Numbered from the stretch's first letter, positions 35,753-44,839 are shown. The stretch is DNA of 64,000 nucleotides from JAHJUB01 sp041653615 [NCBI: Candidatus Ratteibacteria bacterium] (GCA_041653615.1 JBAZEZ010000009.1:6194-70193); one strand, 5' to 3'. Program-made: numbers and translations. The notes: generated from the letters alone by a model not told the origin.

Positions 35753-36165
35753 GGGGGGCGATAAGCCGGGTTCTGTTTAGATAGCCATTTCTCTTGGCCC
35801 TGTCTTACGACAGGGCTCAAGCAGCCTACCCGGGGTATTTGCGGAGCGGGCGTCCATCCCCCTGCTCGGCCTTGCTCCAGAGAGGTGTTTGCCAAACGGC
35901 AATCTTACGATTGCCGCCGGTGAGCTCTTACCTCACCTTTGCACCCTTACTCGTCTACGCAAAACTATGGCGGGCTTTGCCCGCAGTAGCCTTGGCGAAA
36001 ACGGGCGGTTTATTTTCTGTGGCACTTTCCGTTTCCTTGCGGAACCTGGGTGTTACCCAGTCCCGGCCCGACCGGAGCCCGGACTTTCCTCAGTTACCGA
36101 CTTTGTCCGCCGAAGCCAGCTTCGGCATAGGCGGATGCAGTAACTGCAGCTATCTCGCCCCCCCC
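35753..36165 (-). ncRNA. rnpB: RNase P RNA (bacterial type A)
   Basis: Catalytic RNA of RNase P. Reading the minus strand, the conserved GAGGAAAGTCCGGGCTCC near the 5' end and ACAGAACCCGGCTTAT near the 3' end are intact, as is GGGTGCAAAGGTGAGGTAAGAGCTCACC in the middle, with complementary terminal GGGGGCGA/TCGCCCCC helices. Two peripheral helices contain family F palindromes: 36106-36135 (5' domain, P3-like position) and about 35965-35997 (P12-like position). The gene is bounded within four bases on each side by family B elements. Confidence 0.95.
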
Positions 36166-36169
36166 TAAA

Positions 36170-36245
36170 TACGGTGAACGGTGAATGGTAAATGGTAAAA
36201 GATTCAAGAATTAAAGCGGTTACCATTCACTATTCACCATTCACT
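36170..36245. repeat. Family B palindromic element, copy 2
   Basis: Direct repeat of copy 1, sharing GTGAACGGTGAATGGT and AAAAGATTCAAGAATTAAA, then ACCATTCACTATTCACCATT. It begins four bases after the RNase P RNA 5' end and supplies the stop codon of the RNase H family gene. Confidence 0.75.
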
Positions 36246-36666
36246 GCTTTTTATCCAACGCCTTATTCGCCAGCTGGTCGGCGGTTTTGTTTTCGTCGTG
36301 ACTTAGTTTTTCAAAAGAGACTTTCCCCAACCCGGAAACAAGGCGCTGCGCCAAAAGATGAAACCGCTTGATATCTTCGTTCTTGACCTGGTAACGACCG
36401 GTCATCTGATTTATCAGAAGTTCGCTATCGCTATAAATCGTTAATTCCAATACATCGGTTTTTGTCGGTAAATTATGCGCATATAAAAGTGTTTCTCCCA
36501 ATCCGTAAAGAAGCGCGGTATATTCAGCGATGTTATTGGTGGTAATTCCAATTTCAAGGCCAACCTCTTTCAGCGATTGGCCTTCCGGGTCATAAAGAGC
36601 GACTCCAATGGCAGACCGGCCCGGATTACCCCGGCTTGCTCCATCAATGAAAATGGTTAGTTTCAT
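36241..36666 (-). CDS. RNase HI family protein
   Basis: 141 residues of the RNase H fold, predicted to cut RNA in RNA-DNA hybrids. The acidic catalytic set is present: FIDGASRGNPG (Asp8), NNIAEYTAL (Glu48), YSDSELLINQM (Asp79) and HDENKTADQLAN (late Asp). It is of the short plant/archaeal-like type lacking the basic handle region. The stop codon lies inside repeat B2. Downstream of a zinc-ribbon coiled-coil gene with a four-base spacing, an arrangement common for this pair. Confidence 0.9.
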   Translation of the reverse strand: MKLTIFIDGASRGNPGRSAIGVALYDPEGQSLKEVGLEIGITTNNIAEYTALLYGLGETLLYAHNLPTKTDVLELTIYSDSELLINQMTGRYQVKNEDIKRFHLLAQRLVSGLGKVSFEKLSHDENKTADQLANKALDKKQ

Positions 36667-36670
36667 GGTT

Positions 36671-37375
36671 TTATTCTAAATACAAAAGCCGATTACAGCC
36701 TTCGCAGGAAACCAGGTCGTTTCCTTTATGCAATTGGTCCAGGGTACCGGTGGGCAGCCGCGTCTGACATCCGGTGCAGATATTGTCTTTCACCCCGGCC
36801 AGAGCTTTACGATTCGCTTTTGCTTTCAAAACCCGTTCGTAAGAAATCAACATTTCTCTGGGAATCGCTCCGGCCAAAATCGGCCGCCGTTTTTCCTCTT
36901 CGGCAAGTTCAGTCCGCAACGCCTCGTCTTCCCGGGCCAGCACCTTCAATTTTTCGTCCAAAATGCTTTTTTCCTTCTCCAGGCGCTTCTCTTCCTCCTT
37001 GCGTATCTTTTTAACCCGGCCCACATTGTCCATCAGCAAAAGCACGTGTTCTTCTAAATTGGAAATCTTTTTTTTAAAACCTTCAATTTCGGACGTCAAC
37101 GCCGTATATTCCCGATTGGTTTTAACATCCATTAACTGCCGCTGCGCCTTCTTTACGTCTTCCTCCAGCCCGCTTACCTCCGATTCTGTTTCCCTCAAAC
37201 TTACTTCTTCTTTTTTAACCCCTCCATCCAGAATAACCAGCGCTTCGGTTTCCTGCTTAAATTTATCGCTTAGTTTTTCGGTTTCAATCGGTATTTCGGC
37301 AACTCGTTTCTTCAAGCGGTAAATTATTCGGTCAGAATTTTGTAAATCCCGCAATCGTTCAATTGTCGTGGCCAT
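36671..37375 (-). CDS. Coiled-coil protein with C-terminal zinc ribbon (DUF164/CT398 family)
   Basis: A 234-residue protein: long antiparallel coiled coil (residues about 10-170) and a C-terminal zinc ribbon CTGCQTRLP..CEGCNRLLY. Residues about 85-100 (NREYTALTSEIEGFKKK) are the family signature. Members are proposed to bind nucleic acid or tether proteins, but no activity is proven. Pairs with the RNase HI-like gene. Confidence 0.88.
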   Translation of the reverse strand: MATTIERLRDLQNSDRIIYRLKKRVAEIPIETEKLSDKFKQETEALVILDGGVKKEEVSLRETESEVSGLEEDVKKAQRQLMDVKTNREYTALTSEIEGFKKKISNLEEHVLLLMDNVGRVKKIRKEEEKRLEKEKSILDEKLKVLAREDEALRTELAEEEKRRPILAGAIPREMLISYERVLKAKANRKALAGVKDNICTGCQTRLPTGTLDQLHKGNDLVSCEGCNRLLYLE

Positions 37376-37393
37376 AGTTTTATAGAACCAGCC

Positions 37394-37642
37394 TCATTTA
37401 ACTACCCATTCCCCTTCCCGAATCAAACCCAGTTCCCGCCGGGCTAACTTTTCCGTAAGGAAAGGATTCGTCTTCAACGCTACTATCTCTTCCCTTAACT
37501 TCCGGTTTTGCACGGACAATTGAACTTCCTGTTGTCGGTAAAAACGCAAGGTGGTGCTTAAATGGTTCATCCGCCAAAACCCGGGCAGGTAAACAACTAC
37601 CGCCAACAGCCAGATTAAGACCGTTACTAATCTCACGCGCAT
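37394..37642 (-). CDS. ftsB: FtsB/DivIC-type septum formation protein
   Basis: 82 residues with one membrane helix (about 3-21) and a periplasmic coiled coil (YRQQEVQLSVQNRKLREEI) followed by FLTEKLARRELGLIREGE, the usual FtsB/DivIC ending. The start ATG at 37642 has GGGGGA eight bases upstream; a GTG at 37669 is less likely. Partner of FtsL and FtsI in the divisome. Confidence 0.88.
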   Translation of the reverse strand: MRVRLVTVLIWLLAVVVYLPGFWRMNHLSTTLRFYRQQEVQLSVQNRKLREEIVALKTNPFLTEKLARRELGLIREGEWVVK

Positions 37643-37818
37643 CAGTTCAATCCCCCAATCCGGACGCACGATTCTTGCGGGGGAAAAATTAAGAAATCTT
37701 AAACCGCCGAAATTTACTAAAACCCGCAGAAATACATCTAAAATATACTACTTAAAGCGCTGTTTTGTCAACTTCAATTGTTGTTTTGCCGTTAAGTACC
37801 AATTTATCAAGATTTCAC

Positions 37819-37918
37819 CGCGGAGCACGCGGAGTTCGCAGAGAAATACTTTTAAAGACTATTTTAAAGTTGCCCTTTCGCTCCATACTACTCTACGGTC
37901 TCTACGACCTCTGCGATG
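37819..37918. repeat. Palindromic repeat related to CTCTGCG elements
   Basis: TTCACCGCGGAGCACGCGGA..GTTCGCAGAGAAATAC at the left, CTCTACGGTCTCTACGACCT..CTGCGATG at the right. It fills much of the 300-base ftsB-glgB divergent gap; no gene is seen in that gap. Confidence 0.5.
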
Positions 37919-37928
37919 CATCTTTCAA

Positions 37929-37957
37929 TTGTCCTGTTGTCCAAAATCTGATATGAT
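37929..37957 (+). promoter_or_regulatory. Promoter of glgB, apparently leaderless
   Basis: TTGTCC (37929-37934), 17-base spacer, TATGAT (37952-37957). The GTG at 37966 starts eight bases after the -10 box and the ATG at 37975 seventeen bases after; no Shine-Dalgarno is visible for either. Confidence 0.5.
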
Positions 37958-37965
37958 ATTATTCA

Positions 37966-39849
37966 GTGAACAAAATGAGCGAGTTTGACTTATATCTCTT
38001 TTCGGAAGGTACCCTCTACCGGGCCTACGAAAAATTGGGCAGCCATCCGAAAACTATAAACGAAAAATCCGGTGTCTCGTTTGCCGTCTGGGCTCCCAAC
38101 GCGAACAGCGTTAGCGTGGTCGGAGACTTCAACCACTGGGACGGTCGGAAAAATCAGATGAACCCGGTCGGTTCTTCCGGAATTTGGGAAATATTCGTCC
38201 CGGACCTGACGGAAAAAACGCTCTACAAGTACGAAATCAAAACCAGAAATAACACACTCCTGCTTAAGACAGACCCCTACGCCTTCTATTCGGAGGTCAG
38301 ACCGAAAACCGCCTCGATCGTCTGGAATATCAACCGGTATGTCTGGCAGGACGACGATTGGATGAAAAAACGTAAAGAAAGACAACACCTGGCCGCGCCG
38401 TTGAACATTTACGAAATCCACCTGGGTTCCTGGATGCGCGGGGAAGGGAACACCTTATTGAGTTACCGGGATTTAGCACCCAAACTGGCTGAATACGTGT
38501 TGCGGATGGGCTTTTCCCACGTGGAATTTATGCCGTTCACCGAACACCCCCTGGATGAATCCTGGGGCTACCAGACTACCGGCTACTTTGCGCCGACCAG
38601 CCGATTCGGAACACCGGATGATTTCGCTTACCTGGTTGACCATCTTCACCAAAATGGAATCGGCGTCATCGCCGACTGGGTGCCGGCTCACTTTCCAAAG
38701 GACGGACACAGTCTCGCCCGATTTGACGGAACCGCTTTATACGAACACACAGACCCCAGACAGGCCGAACATAAGGACTGGGGAACACTCATATTCAACT
38801 ACGGTCGTTACGAAGTTGCCAACTTCCTGATTAACAGCGCCTTATTCTGGCTGGATAAATACCACATCGACGGCCTGCGGGTGGACGCGGTCGCTTCCAT
38901 GCTTTACCTGGATTACTCCAAAAAACCCGGCGAATGGATTCCCAACCGTTTCGGCGGTAATGAAAACCTGGAAGCGGTTGCCTTTTTGAAAAGACTCAAC
39001 CAGGTCGTTTACGGCTATCACCCGGATGTTTTCACCGCGGCCGAAGAATCCACTTCCTGGCCGATGGTTTCCCGACCCACCTACGCCGGCGGTCTGGGTT
39101 TCGGATATAAATGGAATATGGGCTGGATGCATGATTCACTCCACTACATTTCCCGAGATGCCGTCTACCGAAAATTCCACCAACAGAACCTGACCTTTGC
39201 CCTCCTTTACGCGTTCAGTGAAAATTTTATCCTGCCGCTTTCACACGACGAGGTCGTACATGGTAAGGCTTCGCTTCTGGCCAGGATGCCGGGTGATGAT
39301 TGGCAGAAATTTGCCACCCTGCGTCTCCTGTTGGGTTATATGTACACTCATCCGGGTAAAAAATTGCTCTTTATGGGCGCGGAAATAGGTCAGTGGCGGG
39401 AATGGGATTTTCTCTCAAGCATAGACTGGCATCTCCTGCAGTATGAACCGCACCGGAAACTGCAGCGGTTTGTCCGGGACTTAAACCTGTTTTACCGGAA
39501 CCAGCCGCCGCTCTACCAGTTGGATTCAAGCCCGGCCGGATTTGAATGGATTGATTTCAACGATACGGAAGGAAGTATCGTCTCCTACCAGCGTTACGGA
39601 CAGGACAAAAATGATTCACTAGTAGTAATCTGCAACTTTACGCCGGTACCCCGTTTTAATTACTGCGTCGGCGTCCGCCAACCCGGTTTTTACCGGGAAC
39701 TCCTCAACAGCGATTCCGAATACTACGGCGGAGGCAATCTGGGCAACAGCGGCGGCCTGGAAACTCAAAAAATTCCCTGTCACAACAGGCCTTTCTCCCT
39801 TTCCCTAACCATTCCACCCCTGGCTGCCCTCATTCTGAAACATATTTAG
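37966..39849 (+). CDS. glgB: 1,4-alpha-glucan branching enzyme
   Basis: Makes alpha-1,6 branches in glycogen. The 627 residues contain the N-terminal CBM48 domain ([20 protein letters not shown]), the GH13 catalytic core ([24 protein letters not shown] with the nucleophile Asp, [10 protein letters not shown] with the acid/base Glu, [12 protein letters not shown]) and the all-beta C-terminal domain. The start could be GTG 37966 or ATG 37975, three codons apart. It works with glgC (61834-63045). Its 3' end overlaps the convergent radical SAM gene by 45 bases. Confidence 0.95.
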   Translation: MNKMSEFDLYLFSEGTLYRAYEKLGSHPKTINEKSGVSFAVWAPNANSVSVVGDFNHWDGRKNQMNPVGSSGIWEIFVPDLTEKTLYKYEIKTRNNTLLLKTDPYAFYSEVRPKTASIVWNINRYVWQDDDWMKKRKERQHLAAPLNIYEIHLGSWMRGEGNTLLSYRDLAPKLAEYVLRMGFSHVEFMPFTEHPLDESWGYQTTGYFAPTSRFGTPDDFAYLVDHLHQNGIGVIADWVPAHFPKDGHSLARFDGTALYEHTDPRQAEHKDWGTLIFNYGRYEVANFLINSALFWLDKYHIDGLRVDAVASMLYLDYSKKPGEWIPNRFGGNENLEAVAFLKRLNQVVYGYHPDVFTAAEESTSWPMVSRPTYAGGLGFGYKWNMGWMHDSLHYISRDAVYRKFHQQNLTFALLYAFSENFILPLSHDEVVHGKASLLARMPGDDWQKFATLRLLLGYMYTHPGKKLLFMGAEIGQWREWDFLSSIDWHLLQYEPHRKLQRFVRDLNLFYRNQPPLYQLDSSPAGFEWIDFNDTEGSIVSYQRYGQDKNDSLVVICNFTPVPRFNYCVGVRQPGFYRELLNSDSEYYGGGNLGNSGGLETQKIPCHNRPFSLSLTIPPLAALILKHI

Positions 39850-40776
39850 AATCCGGCAACCGCCGCCGCAATTGCTGAATTTCTTGCAGTCAGGACAATT
39901 TTTCTTAAGGTTATTTGCCTGAAAATATTTTACCTTTTCCAGTTCTGTCAACTTTAAAAAGCTATCTTCAAAAAGACTTCCCAGGATTTCGGGATTCTGC
40001 TCGCAGGTTCTCAAGTTGCCGGATGAATCAATAACCCATTTATTCCGGCCGCAGACGCAGGTACCGAAATTAAGGTTCGGATATTGCTCCTGGTCAATGA
40101 GGCAGGACTCAACCGGAACCGTAACGTTTATCGGAAAATTATATTCCCGGGCTTTTCGGTCCGAGGCAAACAAGGCCTTTCCCAATTCCTCTTCGGTCAG
40201 CGTTAATCCGGGAAGGTTATTCAGGCCTTCCCCTCCCGGCACAAACCGGTTTAGGGAAACGCTGTCCGCCGAAAAAGCAAAACAGAGGTCAATGACATCC
40301 GCCACTTCTAATAAGTTCTGCTTTGTAATTACGACGGAAACATTCAATTTTGCCCGGTATTTTTTTACCAGTAAAATTGCATTTCTTACTTTCTGCAACT
40401 GGTCGTTTCGACTTAAATAAGAATACGCCTCTTGTTTTATGCTCGGAAGCGAAATTTCAAAATAACCGACACCGTTACTAACTAAAGCCGAAACCTTCTC
40501 TTCATCCAAAAGGATACCGTTGGTGGCGATTCCCAGTTTGATTTTCCTCTGGTTGAAAAAAGACGCGATTTCTACAATATCCCGATGCAGCAACGGCTCC
40601 CCGCCCGCGAAGGTTACTGAATCCGGTGAAACTTCCTTGAGAACCCTATCAAATAATTCCCTGATTTCTGAAAGTGTGAGTTCTTTCCGGGGATAACCGC
40701 TCTTTTCTTTCCAGACATTATAACAGTAACGGCAGTTATTGTTGCAGCGGGAAGTTACCTCGTAAATAAAAAACAT
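39805..40776 (-). CDS. Radical SAM/SPASM-type enzyme
   Basis: 323 residues. The N-terminal [12 protein letters not shown] holds the CxxxCxxC site for the SAM-binding 4Fe-4S cluster, FAGGEPLLH is the GGE motif, and a Cys-rich C-terminal region ([34 protein letters not shown]) is a SPASM-type domain binding auxiliary clusters. Such enzymes usually modify peptides or mature other proteins. It is translationally coupled (TAATG) to the upstream gene for a membrane-anchored protein, a possible substrate or partner. Specific reaction unknown. The end overlaps glgB by 45 bases. Confidence 0.88.
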   Translation of the reverse strand: MFFIYEVTSRCNNNCRYCYNVWKEKSGYPRKELTLSEIRELFDRVLKEVSPDSVTFAGGEPLLHRDIVEIASFFNQRKIKLGIATNGILLDEEKVSALVSNGVGYFEISLPSIKQEAYSYLSRNDQLQKVRNAILLVKKYRAKLNVSVVITKQNLLEVADVIDLCFAFSADSVSLNRFVPGGEGLNNLPGLTLTEEELGKALFASDRKAREYNFPINVTVPVESCLIDQEQYPNLNFGTCVCGRNKWVIDSSGNLRTCEQNPEILGSLFEDSFLKLTELEKVKYFQANNLKKNCPDCKKFSNCGGGCRILNMFQNEGSQGWNG

Positions 40777-41747
40777 TACCGGCTTGCCCCAAAGTAAATT
40801 CGCCAGATTGCCGACTCCAAATCCGCAATCAATTCATTCATTCCGGAAAAGGACTCCTTAAAATCCGCGAACGCTTTCTTGGTTGCCAGGTATTCTTTCT
40901 CGGGTAGTTCCGGATAGCCTATTTCTTTTTGACTGGCTTGGTAATCAGCAAAATCTTTGTTAAAAACCGACGCAAGTTTATCTACTTCCTGCGCCGTTGA
41001 AGGCCTTGGAAATGGTATACGATAGGAACCGGGTTGACCGGAAAACACATCCAAAATGCAAAATGCCTTTATATCCTGTTGGATGTTGGAAAGGGCTTGG
41101 CGATATTCCGACGCATTAATAACCTTTGCCTTCTTCAAAACCAGAAGCCGGTCAATCTTCAATTCCAAGTCAGCGAGAAAATCCGGTTTCGCCATAATTA
41201 CCGAATCTGTCGGAATAGCCATCCGCGTCAGCGCAAGATAAAACGTACCCCGGCCAATGTAATCAATTCTGGCATTACAAATTTTTTTCAGAAGGCCGGT
41301 TTCCGCCGCGGCTATCTTTTCTCCGGTAATTTTGTTTAAACCGGAGAATACTTCATCCGATTCTTTTCGCAGGCTACTACATTCGTCCGGGGAAATTGAA
41401 CCGCTGTACACTCCGTATTTATCCGGCTCCGGTTTTTTCGTTTCTATTTGGTCTAACTTCTTCCAAAACGCTTTGAGATTTCTCCATTCCGGGGTACTGT
41501 TCAAGGCGGCTATTCTCTGCGCTGAAACGAGGCGCGTATCTTTTGATTGTCCGGAAACCGTTGGTTTATCCTCCTGAGCGTAACTTATTCTGCCAAAAGA
41601 AAGAAAAACGAGGAAGAGGAAAAAAGTACTCAGGAAGAGGTTTCGGCGATTAATCCGGTTCAGTTTCGCCGGACGAATGCCCAGAAAAAAGACGAGATAG
41701 GCGACCAGCACCGCAAATACAACTACAACTGCTTGAATGGGTTTCAT
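40776..41747 (-). CDS. Membrane-anchored protein of unknown function, coupled to radical SAM gene
   Basis: 323 residues with two N-terminal hydrophobic segments (about 5-24 and 37-53, the second ending SYAQED like a signal peptidase site) and an all-helical polar remainder with three widely spaced Cys (in DECSSL, KKICNA and KAFCIL). AAAGGAG precedes the ATG. The stop/start overlap TAATG with the radical SAM gene suggests that the two act together. No family recognised. Confidence 0.65.
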   Translation of the reverse strand: MKPIQAVVVVFAVLVAYLVFFLGIRPAKLNRINRRNLFLSTFFLFLVFLSFGRISYAQEDKPTVSGQSKDTRLVSAQRIAALNSTPEWRNLKAFWKKLDQIETKKPEPDKYGVYSGSISPDECSSLRKESDEVFSGLNKITGEKIAAAETGLLKKICNARIDYIGRGTFYLALTRMAIPTDSVIMAKPDFLADLELKIDRLLVLKKAKVINASEYRQALSNIQQDIKAFCILDVFSGQPGSYRIPFPRPSTAQEVDKLASVFNKDFADYQASQKEIGYPELPEKEYLATKKAFADFKESFSGMNELIADLESAIWRIYFGASR

Positions 41748-41760
41748 AAACTCTCCTTTG

Positions 41761-41835
41761 CCCGCCGTAACATGGACGCCAAGTGACGACGAAACCGTCT
41801 GGTAACGAGACGCCCGCTTTGCGAAGGCGGACTTT
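41761..41835. repeat. Composite palindrome, relative of the one at 48675
   Basis: CCCGCCGTAACATGGACGCC..GGTAACGAGACGCCCGC..GCGAAGGCGGAC. Shares CATGGACGCC and CGAGGCG/CGAGACG blocks with the murA-rpsP gap. It sits just upstream of the ribosome binding site of the membrane-protein gene. The rest of the 265-base gap holds the promoter described next. Confidence 0.5.
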
Positions 41836-41952
41836 TTGGGGATTTGCGCTTTTTAAATTTAGACACCGAAATCACCAAAAAGTTCCTTGACGCGCTATTT
41901 TTCATAATTTTACCCCTATCTGTTACCAAATGTCTATTGGTTTTAGATATAC

Positions 41953-41985
41953 TTGACATAATGTAATGTATATGTTACAATATGT
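41953..41985 (+). promoter_or_regulatory. Consensus promoter overlapped by a 30-bp dyad operator
   Basis: TTGACA (41953-41958), 17-base spacer, TACAAT (41976-41981). ACATAATGTAA (41956-41966) and TTACAATATGT (41975-41985) form an inverted repeat with 10 of 11 matches around TGTATATG, covering both promoter boxes. Likely repressor site for the XRE protein encoded two genes downstream. Confidence 0.65.
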
Positions 41986-42013
41986 ACTGTAAACAATACC
42001 AAAGGAGGAAAAG

Positions 42014-42634
42014 ATGACGCGGTTGCAGAAAGACGCGGTGAAAGAACTTGCGGTTTTGTTGTTGGCTGTTATTGCGGTCGGCACAGCATACGTACTGACT
42101 CATGATTTGATACACAGTTTATGCTGGCTGGGATTAATAGGGTTCCTGGGAATTCTGGCACTGTTTCCTACGGTCGGGCCTGAACCGGAAATGAAACCCG
42201 AGGATGATTTTTCATTGCGCCGGGGACATAAAACATTAAGCATCGTAATATTTACAGCCGTATGGGCGGTGCTGCAGGGGGTATATTTTACCGCATATCC
42301 CAAAAATGGAATTGCCTGGACACCCACACTGGCATTCGCCGCTTTCGCACTCCTGATAGCCTGGAGGAACCGGAAGGTCATCCGGTTGAGATACCGTATG
42401 CCGAAATATGACGAGCGGGAAATGCTTGTCCAAAAGAACGCGGCGCGCGTATCACTTGGTATTTTCTGGGTCGCGTTCGCTCTGTGGGGCGTCGTGGCGG
42501 GAATACTTTCCGATTCTCGCACCTGGCATCTGCCTGGGGCCACTTACGCATTCCAAGTAGCAATTGGCTTGTGGCTGGTAAAAACGGTCTACGCGATTGC
42601 AGTAATATTGCAAGAAAGGAGAGCGGGCGAATGA
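42014..42634 (+). CDS. Four-to-six-segment membrane protein (DUF2178-like)
   Basis: 206 residues with membrane segments at about 11-29, 33-52, 74-91, 99-117, 145-165 and 178-198. The motif [21 protein letters not shown] near residue 137 matches DUF2178-type proteins, which are commonly encoded beside a small helix-turn-helix regulator, as here. AAAGGAGG lies upstream and the stop overlaps the next start as ATGA. Function unknown. Confidence 0.7.
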   Translation: MTRLQKDAVKELAVLLLAVIAVGTAYVLTHDLIHSLCWLGLIGFLGILALFPTVGPEPEMKPEDDFSLRRGHKTLSIVIFTAVWAVLQGVYFTAYPKNGIAWTPTLAFAAFALLIAWRNRKVIRLRYRMPKYDEREMLVQKNAARVSLGIFWVAFALWGVVAGILSDSRTWHLPGATYAFQVAIGLWLVKTVYAIAVILQERRAGE

Positions 42635-42840
42635 AAAACCGCATTGAGAATAAAATCAGGCGGCTTAGATTCGAACACGGGGAGATGACGCAGGAAGAAC
42701 TGGCCGGCAAGACCGGCGTCACGCGCCAGACAATCATCGCCCTGGAAGCCCAAAAATATTATCCGTCTCTGGAACTCGCCTTCCGGATTGCGCATGTTTT
42801 CGGCGTCCGGCTGGAAGATGTCTTTCAATACGAAGAATAA
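42631..42840 (+). CDS. Small XRE regulator (YozG-like)
   Basis: 69 residues that are almost only a helix-turn-helix: [40 protein letters not shown], then [14 protein letters not shown]. Start at 42631 overlaps the preceding stop by four bases and fits the family exactly; the longer frame upstream is inside the membrane-protein gene. Probably represses its own operon at the dyad at 41956-41985. Confidence 0.92.
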   Translation: MKNRIENKIRRLRFEHGEMTQEELAGKTGVTRQTIIALEAQKYYPSLELAFRIAHVFGVRLEDVFQYEE

Positions 42841-42862
42841 CGGTATTCAATTGGGGGTGTCT

Positions 42863-43408
42863 ATGAAAAAGTTACTGCTTCTTATCGGCACGTTGGCGCT
42901 GTCGTATCCACTGTTTGCGGCGCCGGTTAATAAAGCTATGACAGTTCCGAAAACTACGATTGCGCGGGTGGGAACATATGACTCACGCGCCGTAGCGGCG
43001 GCATACGTCGGCACAACGGCTTTCAACAAAGACATGAAAGAACTGACGACGAAGTATGAAAAGGCGAAAAACGAAGGAAACAAAAAGCGAATGGCGGAAT
43101 TGGAGGCGCAGGGAAAAGCGCAACAGGTGCTGCTGCACAAACAGGGCTTCAGTACGGCTCCGGTGGATAACATCCTTGAACACATCAAGGGCAAGTTACC
43201 TGAAATCGCCAGAAAGTCCGGCGTTGAAGTAATCGTGTCAAAATGGGATAAAAAGACGCTTGCCAAATACAAATCGGCGGAGTTCGTGGACGTTACCATG
43301 GCGCTGGTGGATGCTCTACAACCAAACGACCGCCAGCGTAAATCTGCCATCGAGATTCAGAAGCATAAGCCAATTTCGTTAAGGCAGGCGGGAAATATAA
43401 ATGATTGA
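42863..43408 (+). CDS. Exported protein, possibly OmpH/Skp-like
   Basis: 181 residues with a cleavable signal peptide (MKKLLLLIGTLALSYPLFAA). After it, VGTYDSRAVAAAYVGTTAF resembles the start of Skp/OmpH proteins (a strand with D-S-x-x-V), then a charged helix (KELTTKYEKAKNEGNKKRM) and a strand-helix end with VIVSK. GGGGGTG precedes the ATG at 42863. Skp similarity is tentative. Confidence 0.55.
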   Translation: MKKLLLLIGTLALSYPLFAAPVNKAMTVPKTTIARVGTYDSRAVAAAYVGTTAFNKDMKELTTKYEKAKNEGNKKRMAELEAQGKAQQVLLHKQGFSTAPVDNILEHIKGKLPEIARKSGVEVIVSKWDKKTLAKYKSAEFVDVTMALVDALQPNDRQRKSAIEIQKHKPISLRQAGNIND

Positions 43409-43472
43409 GTTGGATAAATTTTTAAGCGCTTAGAAAAAGGCTGAACGGAAAAGTTATTTGTATTTTTTCAAA

Positions 43473-43646
43473 CGAGGGTGTTTGGTTAAGTAAAATTTCA
43501 CGTAGTGTCAGGAACAAAACAAGCAGAACGGAGAGGTGAGTATCCGGGGCTCACCCGAACCACGGGTGAGAACACGGAGAGGCTCGCCTCGGAGTTACGT
43601 AGTTTTGTCTGACACGCAGGGTGTTTTACAAACCAAACATCCGAGT
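43473..43646 (-). other. Structured element 1, directly after the MFS stop codon
   Basis: About 174 bp that folds as a multi-stem palindrome. Outer arms GGGTGTTTGGTT (43476-43487) and AACCAAACATCC (43631-43642); next GTGTCAG (43505-43511) with CTGACAC (43609-43615) and AACAAAAC with GTTTTGT (43602-43608); inner arms GGTGAG..CTCGCC and apical CTCACCC/GGGTGAG. Flanking small hairpin ACAC..GTGT at 43612-43624. Element 2 at 44937-45116 shares the loops but has different, still complementary arms. Orientation is set by the minus-strand genes it follows. Confidence 0.7.
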
Positions 43647-44839
43647 TATTCAGTGGCACGGAGGGGAATTTTGATTTTCAGGACGGAGAAAAAGTTGACG
43701 ACCGCAATAAGCGCGCCGAGCACAAAAACATACTGATAGCCAAGTTTAAACCAGATTATCCCGCTCAACAAAGCAACGGAAATGGAAAAAAAGTGGTCAA
43801 TCGTCACACCCATATTCAGGGTCGGCGCAACGTGTTCCGGGTCCACCGCGATTTTTTTCAAATAAGTTGCCCGCGCCATGCTGACCGAGATGAGCATACC
43901 GTCCAGAATAAAACACGCAGCCGCCACCAAAAAAGCGGCGTTACCGGGAAAAAGTATTTTAGAAAACCCGTAGCCCAGGCAGACAAAAACCAGAACTATC
44001 GCTTCCGCCGCCAGAACCATCTTTTCACCCAGCCGGTCTATCGCACGCCCTAAAATAGGTTGAAAAACGATACCGATAACCCCGGTGATGGTCAGGAGCG
44101 TTGCCAGCATCCGGGTCGGCGCTTTAAAAATGGTGACCAGGACCCAAGGAGCAAAGGTAAGAAATATCTGTTTCCTGGTTCCGTACAGGATATTCAACCA
44201 ATAAAAAAGCCGGTATTCCTTATGCAGTTTAAGCCGGAGTTTGGGATGCTGCGGCTTGTCCGGTTTCATAAAAAAGAGCAAGCCGGCCGCGCCGAAAGAA
44301 ACACAGGCCGCGATTAAAAAAGCGCTGGCGAATTTAAAATGAAAATAACTGAATCCCAGAAAAACCGTAAAACTGCCCAAGATTGCGGCAAAATTACCGA
44401 CACCGCTGAACTGACCCAGCCGTTTACCGACCGCTCCTTCCCTCGCCAATTCCATCCCGATACTAAAGTTCAAAGGAAGAAAGATATGCTGTCCCAGGCT
44501 GAAAATAAAAAGCCAGGCAAGCATAAAGGAGAGCTGCGGGGAAAAAGAACCGATAAGGATAAGACCTAAACCCTGAAGCAGGAGGGCCAGGACCGCCAGG
44601 CGCCGGCCGCACATAAAAAAGAGGAAGGCGGAAACAAATATCACCAGAAAACCGGGCAGTTCCCGCGGCAACTCCAGAATCGACCTCTGCAAGCTGCTGA
44701 TTCCAAAAGTGTCGTTCAGGAAATTGTTGAAGACGGAATTGAAAACCGCCTGGCTGAAACCGATAAGCGCAATCGCCCCCAGAAAAAGACGCACGTCCGG
44801 CGATATATTCAAAAAACGTTGTTTGAATTTTTTAATCAT
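43646..44839 (-). CDS. Major facilitator superfamily transporter
   Basis: 397 residues with about 12 hydrophobic segments in two halves. Loop 2-3 has FMCGRRLAVLALLLQG, and the cytosolic loop in the second half has ILGRAIDRLGEKMVLA, the MFS motif A. Substrate unknown; drug or metabolite efflux is plausible. The start at 44839 (MIKKFKQRF) is preferred over an in-frame start 48 bases upstream. The gene is bracketed by structured elements 1 and 2, each following a minus-strand stop codon, so it looks like a cassette. Confidence 0.88.
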   Translation of the reverse strand: MIKKFKQRFLNISPDVRLFLGAIALIGFSQAVFNSVFNNFLNDTFGISSLQRSILELPRELPGFLVIFVSAFLFFMCGRRLAVLALLLQGLGLILIGSFSPQLSFMLAWLFIFSLGQHIFLPLNFSIGMELAREGAVGKRLGQFSGVGNFAAILGSFTVFLGFSYFHFKFASAFLIAACVSFGAAGLLFFMKPDKPQHPKLRLKLHKEYRLFYWLNILYGTRKQIFLTFAPWVLVTIFKAPTRMLATLLTITGVIGIVFQPILGRAIDRLGEKMVLAAEAIVLVFVCLGYGFSKILFPGNAAFLVAAACFILDGMLISVSMARATYLKKIAVDPEHVAPTLNMGVTIDHFFSISVALLSGIIWFKLGYQYVFVLGALIAVVNFFSVLKIKIPLRATE

